Assembly: GCA_964017195.1 (NCBI GenBank)
Contig: OZ024887.1
Span: 310,001 to 374,000 of the forward strand
DNA: 64,000 bases
From: Siderastrea radians
Lineage: Eukaryota; Cnidaria; Anthozoa; Scleractinia; Rhizangiidae
Direction of reading: 5' to 3'
Part shown: positions 57,641 through 64,000 of the stretch, in pieces
Layout: each line of letters opens with the position of its first letter
Position numbering within the stretch: the stretch's first letter is position 1
The notes under the pieces: generated by a model
The model's database searches: none
Told to the model about the DNA's origin: nothing
What the model saw: only the letters and a program-made list of their open reading frames with translations
Position numbers and translations under genes: made by a program

Positions 57641-58304
57641 TCGTTCGTGAGCAATTGATTACATCGCTTAATGTTGCGCTGTGTTTTTTAGAGAGAATCC
57701 GAAATCGGATTTGTGATCTCAGATCGTATGGATTCTTCACCACCACCTAAAAAAAGAAAAATCCGAAAAAGGATCATTTGCCAGGACAACGCAGAATGGA
57801 AGCCTACAGAATCGTTATTCTAATTGTACAAAACGAAGATTTTCCCAGCACTGTCACGAAATGAATTGCGAATATCATCAAGCACATTATCCTGATCATC
57901 TCAGCTGGTTAGTTCGTTAAATTCACTGCTTTCAGTTAAATAAGCCCCAAACGTAAACTTAGAATACAAATGAAATCACCGTCACTAATTATGATTTTGT
58001 CTGTGCTTCAAGAGACATTTTACAAACACTCGACAATAAAAGTGCGGCTGAATTATCGTTTTCATGATACCAATATGTCTTACCGGAAACAAATTTGCAT
58101 GGAACACTGCCTTTTCGAATCCTTTCCCATGAAAACGCTCAGATCATGAATCTTAAAAATCTGGATTTAGATTTTTTCTAGTTTATCGATTGGAGGTGTG
58201 GATTATATGAATTAATTATCTACGGTGACCCGTTTTTGGATTTCAGTAAATAAAAAAGAAAAAAAAAAGGCAAAACTCGTTTTTGGGTTCAAAAATCCGG
58301 ATTT
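57641..58304. other. Gene-less stretch with AAATCCGGATTT motifs
   Basis: Three variants of AAATC-x-GGATTT occur at about 57704, 58155 and 58290, which suggests a decayed foldback. A 32-codon frame from ATG 57729 encodes MDSSPPPKKRKIRKRIIC with a strong basic nuclear-localisation-like run but stops at 57825-57827. No gene can be supported. Confidence 0.35.
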
Positions 58305-59240
58305 GGATCAGAAGGACTCGATGAACAGATCACTCCTCAATCTGTTAATTGAGTGAGGTCGTAATAACTCTTTGACTTTTCTTAACAGACGTCTGTTCCG
58401 CTTATTCAGCTGGGACTAAAAACGAAGAATAATTTAAACGGTTTATTTATTCAATTAAAAAGGACAGAAAAGCTCGTTAGCACCTCGGTTGTTGATCCAG
58501 CAAAATCTCGTTATGGCACCAAGCTAAAACAAAAGTTTTTGCGTGTTCTACTAGTAATTTCTCATTGAACAACATGCATCATACACTTTGCAGTTGCCCA
58601 GTTTGCACATGGCATGTTTCCTTTCTTGTCCAGAGCTGGGCTTCATAGGCAATACATTGAAGTCGATAATGATTTTTTTGCCAGAGGTCTCCCGCCTGTT
58701 GCAACAAATCGGGTTTTTTTTTAATGTAATAAAAAAGTAAAAATATTGCTTAATTTAACACCTTTTGTCCTATTAATCCCCCATTGGAAGTTTGCAGCCG
58801 GAGGCATGGGAGTGACACTTCAGGAACCGTACCTTGTCTGATCAAATAAAGTTGATTTTCCTTTTAACAAGTCGAGACAGCAGCAAAAGTGGTCTTTTGG
58901 GGAGTCAGTTTTGCTCCGGTTTTTATGTCTCCAAGATTAAAAAGAAAAGGCTGAACCTATTTACCTATTTATCTTAGTACAGATTTTATAGTGAAACTCT
59001 TTTCACCTCAGACCATTTCCCAGATGGTTTGTGATTCCCTCCGTCAGGGTGTTTGAAATAAACTTTAATATTTCTCGCGTCAAGTTGGTTTAATTTTGCA
59101 AATTCTTCAAGTATTCTAATGACGGTAACCTATTTGTGTCTATAATCAAGGGCCTCTTTCACATCTTCAAAAATGGAGCTTATTGGCATGCGAACGCTAT
59201 AACAGCATATAGCTTCAAAAAAGTGAAAACCGGCCCTGAA
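58305..59240. repeat. Segmental duplication block Y2
   Basis: This is the second copy of the block at 54760-55756 plus 57451-57640. It lacks the 1.7-kb TTAA element and so shows the ancestral uninterrupted state. It is non-coding. Confidence 0.7.
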
Positions 59241-59778
59241 GTGGAGTACTGTTTTGAGTACTCGACCAGCTAATCATTGTGACATAATCAAACGTGTGAT
59301 ATAATCAAGGTCGCTGATTGTCGTGGGCAATCTTTGGCCCTTTGAAGTAATACAAAGGTCATCATATTTTTCATGACCGCTTAAAACTTATCGACTTCGC
59401 ACTGTGTTGATAACATCTCTTGATGTTGATTTACCTCAATCTTGCCCATGGAATGCTAAAATGGACCAAATTCAATTGTAGAAATCTCGGAATAACTGAA
59501 ACCAGAAATATGAAACCAGAAATTCCAATTTGATCAGAGATTTGAAGGCTACAAGATTGTCAGTCGAAAAAATGGCAAGTATTACAGTCAATTTATTTGT
59601 TTCTTTTTATACCATCCTAGATACAGAAACAACGGCACTACCTACCTAAACAAAACAGCAAAAGCGATACAACAACAAATACAATGGCTGTAGAGCAGTG
59701 TTATACACCAGACTGCCGCCATTTTGGGACCACTCACTCTCGTAAACAGAAAGCCGTTCCGCTTTGGATTCTGTTGTA

Positions 59779-60812
59779 CACTCTTTTTTTTTTTATAAGA
59801 ACGTCTAATTTTGCGGCTGAGGCTGAACCAAAACTGAATGTTCTTATTTTTTTCACGTTTTGAGCCTAAAAGGTTCTTAGCATGTTCTTAAAGTGGTACT
59901 ATGATCAAAAAATCACTTTAACTTTTTCTTCGGATTTCGAAACTATGTTTGTTAAACACTACCCAAGCGAAATTATAAGCCTTAATTTTGAGAAGAAGAC
60001 CGTTAATTTAAACTGCACTTTTCTGTTTTAATGGTCCGCCATTATTACACCAGAAAGGATACAATGACGTCATACACTCAAGAGCTGTAGAATGTAGTGT
60101 GTGAACGCGGCTTACAAATTATGCAAAACACAAGTTTGAGAGTGTGAAAGCTCAAAACTCCCGTGCTGCATACTAAATAAGGCACTTTCACGCACACTGC
60201 ATTCTAAAACTCGTGTGTGAATGATGTCATTCTGTCCTTTCTGGTGTAATAATGGCGGACTATTAAATCAGAAAATTGCAGTTTAAATAAACAGTCTTCT
60301 TGTCGAAATTAAGGCTTAAAATTTCGCTTGGGGAGTGTTTAGTAAACAAAGTTTCGAAATTCGAAGAAAAAATAAAAGTGATTTTTTGATCGTAGTACCA
60401 CTTTAAGTTACTTGGTATAGAAGTTCAGAAAACTGATATAAACGTGACCAGGAAACCTTAAAACGCCCATTGTGCGCTGTATCATGTCAAATTTCTTTGA
60501 CATACATGCTCTTGTTGTTTTTTCTTCTTAGCAAAATTCACTTTATCACTCTTTCACAGTTGAGAAAGAAAGAAATATAGCCTGAGCTCTACATTAAGCA
60601 AACAAAACAAAACGAAGAAAATGTGATTCGATAGAAATTCATGTTGTTACTCTGTGCTTTTAGCTCGATGCAAAAACAGGTGCAGAGCTGAACAAAATTA
60701 CTGCTTTGTCTCTTAGTCTCAGCTTGGGTACGTTCTTAGTATGTTCTTAAAATCTGGGTCAATTTCAGCCTCAACGTTCTCATAAAAAAGGTTCTTATAA
60801 AAAAAAAGAGTG
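59779..60812. mobile_element. TA-flanked element with CACTC plus T-run ends
   Basis: The ends CACTCTTTTTTTTTTTATAA and their complement are flanked by TA (59777-59778 and 60813-60814). The arms extend about 120 nt with TTCTTAG-ATGTTCTTAA-type sequence and GGCTGAGGCTGAA/TTCAGCCTC. It is Tc1/mariner-like by its duplication. Its interior is largely occupied by a second element at 59891-60403. Confidence 0.75.
59891..60403. mobile_element. Near-perfect foldback nested in the TA element
   Basis: The ends AAGTGGTACTATGATCAAAA and their complement are flanked by TA (59889-59890 and 60404-60405). The arms, about 230 nt each, match through most of their length, including GCCATTATTACACCAGAAAG and TGACGTCAT. 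Only a short loop remains. It is non-coding; the pairing is far better preserved than in most other elements here, implying recent origin. Confidence 0.85.
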
Positions 60813-61714
60813 TACAGAAATTTTGATCTAGTTATTCTGAACTTCATTTTCTCCAATAACTGTTACCCTGAGTGGTCGAATAACCTCGACTAAGCCGTTT
60901 TTAACCTTCCTCCGCAAGAAAACAACGCAAAGTCAAAGTCATGCTTTAAAGTAAACACGAAGATGGCGTCAAAATGTTCACTTTTCAGTTTCAATATAAA
61001 CGTTGAGCTTCAGACGTTGATGTTCCACCCTAAAAGACGGAGCTCAAGCTCGCAGTTGTTTGCACGTCACCTGTTTCAGCAAATTATGGTATGGGCCAGT
61101 AGTTCTTTGTCGGGTTGGTCACATCGCATTCCATTCTCCTCCTAAAATTTAAGTTGAATCAGATATGGTCATGCGTCTGGCACCGCAACAAGAACTACTA
61201 TGTAGTACTAACTACATAGTTTGGCATCACTCCACGGCAAGACTTGCGGTTTTTCGAGATCCAAGATCCTTTTTTGCTTTTTGAATGTAAGTTTATTCCG
61301 TTCTCGTTAGTGTGACGTTGCTAAGAAATTTTCACAAACAGGAATGAGATGTCAAAGAGAATGTTGAAAATGTTTAGCCGGTTGTGCAATGGATCTACAT
61401 GCACTTTACACGTTTTTCTACATTTCTTTGCCGTTTTCTATACAACTACAATGTGAAATAGGCATAGTCAAAATTTTTTGTTTGACATTTTTGGAAAATG
61501 CAATAAGCATGGGATTCTCTGGTATCTGATTTATTCCAGATGGAGTTGTTCACACTGTTTAGTTAACTCGAAGGGCAACCGGAAGAAAACGTTGGTTTTA
61601 CATTTTGTTTTTTCAATCACACGACTTAATACAAATCAGCAATATAAGGCAGCTAACTAAAAATTGTTTCAACTTGCTATACGCAACATACATTGTAATG
61701 TTACTAGAAGAAAG
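60813..61714. other. Gene-less stretch
   Basis: I see no supported gene, RNA or repeat. A short palindrome ACTATGTAGTACTAACTACATAGT lies at 61196-61219. Small frames at 60963 and 61478 lack features. Confidence 0.35.
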
Positions 61715-62940
61715 ACCCGTCACGAGTGATCAAAGGTTGGGAAAAGATTGTCTTTGTTCGGCTGAAAGAGCTGCATTATCAATTGCGAAGTGATGTTATT
61801 GAGAAAAAAAAGATTTGAGATTTTTATTCAGAAATTTTATGTGCAGCAATTTTTAACGATCTTCAAAGACTTTTTTTAACACACCTGGAGAATTCCATTG
61901 GAAGTCTTTAGAAATATGGCTCTTCTTAAAGAATTATTTGTTGTACGGGTTAACGTTTTATTACGCCATTCTAAATTAAGCGGATCTATGGTTGAAAAAC
62001 CGTCGATATCGTTAAAGTGCGTTGTCGCTAAATCTTCAAGGACAAAATTCGCTAAATTGAGGTGTCATTACAATACGAAATTTTTTCCAAAGAGAAATAA
62101 ATAGATTTATGCTAAATGTGACATATTTAGTTATTGTTTTCCCAGCTAGGGTATTACGTCGTGCAAGCGAGGGATGTGTCCTTTTCGCTCGCTGTTCCAA
62201 GCAAGTCAAGATCAATTCCCCCCCTCCCCCCTCTCGATTATTGTTGTTGTTGTTGTTGTTTTTGTCATTGGATGGCTGGTGTGCTCTCACTTTTGCTGGA
62301 TTAATGTCTTGTATATTGGGGTATTCGCAGCTTTCTATGCTTGATTTAAATATTTTAAACGGCTACGCCCGTGGCCAAAATTTATCCCATACAGATATTT
62401 CATTATTTGTGCCCCAGCAAAACGGAGCTCATCCAAAACAACACCTTGCCAACAGTCAAGAGATTTCAGGTAAGGAATGTGGCAGAAATTAATATCTATC
62501 CTGCGTAGCTGGCGGAATTGTGTGTTTGAAGGCCAAATTTAGCGACAGAGCGACCGGCAGAGCTGCGAAAACGAGCGGAGAAGGCGAGAGAGGAATACGC
62601 TGTTCATGGCGGCTCCGCCGCCAAAACTTTACTTTCGAGCCCGCACACAATACCGCCAGCGATGCATGCTATTAATATTACGATATTATTCTTTGTGCTA
62701 AACGTGGCTTTCCTATTTTCCTTTTGCATTAAATACACGCATGCCTACCCTTTCAAGAGGTCAACTTATTCGACTAAAAATTACCAAGACCAAATGAGTT
62801 AACTTTTGTGTGAGTCCTCGGTGTTGAATTCTTTTTCCTGTGGACGGCATCACACGTTTCACTTGAAATGAAAACCGTTTTTGGTACCTCTTTGACTCTG
62901 TTGACTTCGATTGGTTAATTTCCCTCTGATTTATTAATAC
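61715..62940. repeat. Segmental duplication block X2
   Basis: This is related to 53770-54440 upstream of the lyase gene, with an inverted first part (61715-61795). About 550 nt at roughly 62120-62675 are absent from X1 and include a small foldback element. The match resumes at CTTTGTGCTAAACGTGGC and runs to TGATTTATTAATACTA, where the retrotransposon region begins. It is non-coding. Confidence 0.6.
62498..62668. mobile_element. Small foldback with CTGCGTAGCTGGCGG end
   Basis: GCTGGCGGAATTGTGTG (62508-62524) pairs with CACACAATACCGCCAGC (62644-62660). A GC-rich hairpin GGCGGCTCCGCCGCC occupies the right half. The exact borders and target duplication are unresolved. It is non-coding and lies in the part of X2 that X1 lacks. 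Confidence 0.6.
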
Positions 62941-62998
62941 TACCGGTACCTTGGCCACTAGTAGACACGGTAGGAATACTGGGACGGTGTAGGCCAGG

Positions 62999-64000
62999 TT
63001 GGCGACGAAGGCGGAATACAATATAAGACAGAGTTCCACAAGAAGAAAACAACCCACAAAGAGGCAAAGCGGGAGTTCTGACCAGTGTTCGAGCGAGCGT
63101 GGGCGCCATGAACCTAAAAGGAGAGAAAGCGTGAAAGTTATGGCGAGATCGATTCAAACGAGCGACGCGATGGATGTCGGTGAGTCCTACAAGCAAGTCC
63201 TAGTTTTGTTCTTGATAGTTGGCGGTGAAGAACTCTAGAAACTAATCGAAACGTTACCTGAACAGCCCACGGACTACGAGTGGCACATCCAGAAGCTAAA
63301 GAACCATTTTGAGGCACACCGAAACGATACTCTGGAGTTGTACAAGTTTTTCAACATCGACTGGCCCCCCAAGCTACCGTTCGTGGACTTTGAAAGGAAG
63401 TGCAGGAAACAAGAGCTACACTGCGAGTTCCCGATTTCTATAGAAATCGGCATAATCGTACTGGCAGTGGTAAAAACAAGGAATGGAGAGCTTTGCAACG
63501 AATTGATCCGAAAGAATGGAGACCTAGAACCGGTGCGTGAAACGGCAAAAGCATTTGAAATAGCGAGGCAAGGAAATGAGATGATGACAAGCGGTGATTC
63601 TAACAACCAAGAAGGTGAGCAATTGAGTGCAAAGGACAGCAATGAAGTGAACAAGATTACCAGACCAGGACGATACAGTATGAGGAATAGCACGCCCGAC
63701 AATGGCACTGGCTGACCAGCAACCAAGTCATTCTGCACTGGACGTGGAAACGACGCCCATCCAAAGGGAGGTGTTTGTCCTGCTATGGGTAAGAACTGCC
63801 TCAGATGTGGAAGGAGTAATACTTTTGATAGAATGTGTCCAAGCAGGAAGCCGAACCGCTTTGGTAAGCAGGTCAGAACGCTAGAGGGTGGACTGGAGCC
63901 AAACGAGAGCAACCCAGAAGAGGATAGTGAGGCAGTAGAAGAGGTCTACCTATACCAAGTAACAAGGGGCAAATCACGAAACCCTACTGTGACGTTGCAA
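62999..64000 (+). pseudogene. Ty3/Gypsy-like retrotransposon gag, stop-containing, runs off window
   Basis: One reading frame can be followed from about 63000 to the window end. It is interrupted by TAG at 63236-63238 and TGA at 63713-63715. The middle part resembles the capsid of Ty3/Gypsy elements (ETLPE, a DYEWHIQKLKNHFEA helix, FERKCRKQELHCEF). After the second stop a zinc-knuckle-like CLRCGRSNTFDRMC (63797-63838) follows, in which Thr replaces the usual His of C-x2-C-x4-H-x4-C. An acidic stretch then leads toward where the protease should begin. The copy is inactive as it stands. The 5' terminal repeat was not identified, though the border near 62945 abuts duplicated block X2. Confidence 0.7.

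Overview
This is eukaryotic, animal nuclear DNA. The genes have GT-AG introns, the base composition is AT-rich, and about half of the window consists of inverted-repeat DNA transposons, microsatellites and retroelement fragments. The gene content and repeat types (a Pat1/PATL1 gene with about 20 exons, an animal-encoded PL8 chondroitinase-like lyase, CR1/L2-like LINE ends with ATT tails, a tRNA-derived SINE, a Crypton-like tyrosine recombinase) fit a cnidarian, most likely an anthozoan such as a stony coral. The species assignment is inference.

Layout. (1) 1-7.5 kb: two related single-exon genes on the minus strand (1246-1902 and 5395-6603) encode basic, coiled-coil-like proteins of unknown function that share an N-terminal block. 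(2) 7559-32533: a complete plus-strand PATL1 homologue, assembled here as 20 coding exons (847 codons plus stop) with consistent phases. Its introns carry at least six terminal-inverted-repeat elements, a LINE fragment, a 4.8 kb foldback with arms over 1.3 kb, and a 961-nt homopurine GAA tract. (3) 32.5-39.2 kb: intergenic, with a tandem duplication, small foldback elements and a Crypton-like recombinase ORF that keeps R/HxxR/H/Y but has a broken N-terminus. (4) 39.26-47.5 kb: an 8.2 kb foldback element, hit repeatedly by other inverted-repeat elements, so that insertion order can be read from interrupted arms and target-site duplications. (5) 48641-53334: a complete minus-strand gene for a secreted PL8 chondroitin/hyaluronan-type lyase of 1179 residues in three coding exons. 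(6) 53.3-63 kb: gene-poor DNA containing diverged segmental duplications, a TTAA-flanked element whose empty site is preserved in the duplicate, and nested foldback elements. (7) 63.0-64.0 kb: the start of a Ty3/Gypsy-like gag with two in-frame stops, running off the window.

There is no sign of an operon or gene cluster; the host genes look functionally unrelated. PATL1 acts in cytoplasmic mRNA decay (decapping), and the lyase would act outside the cell on glycosaminoglycans. The mobile DNA is overwhelmingly non-autonomous: apart from the Crypton-like ORF, the LINE fragment and the gag fragment, no recognisable transposase or polymerase was seen.
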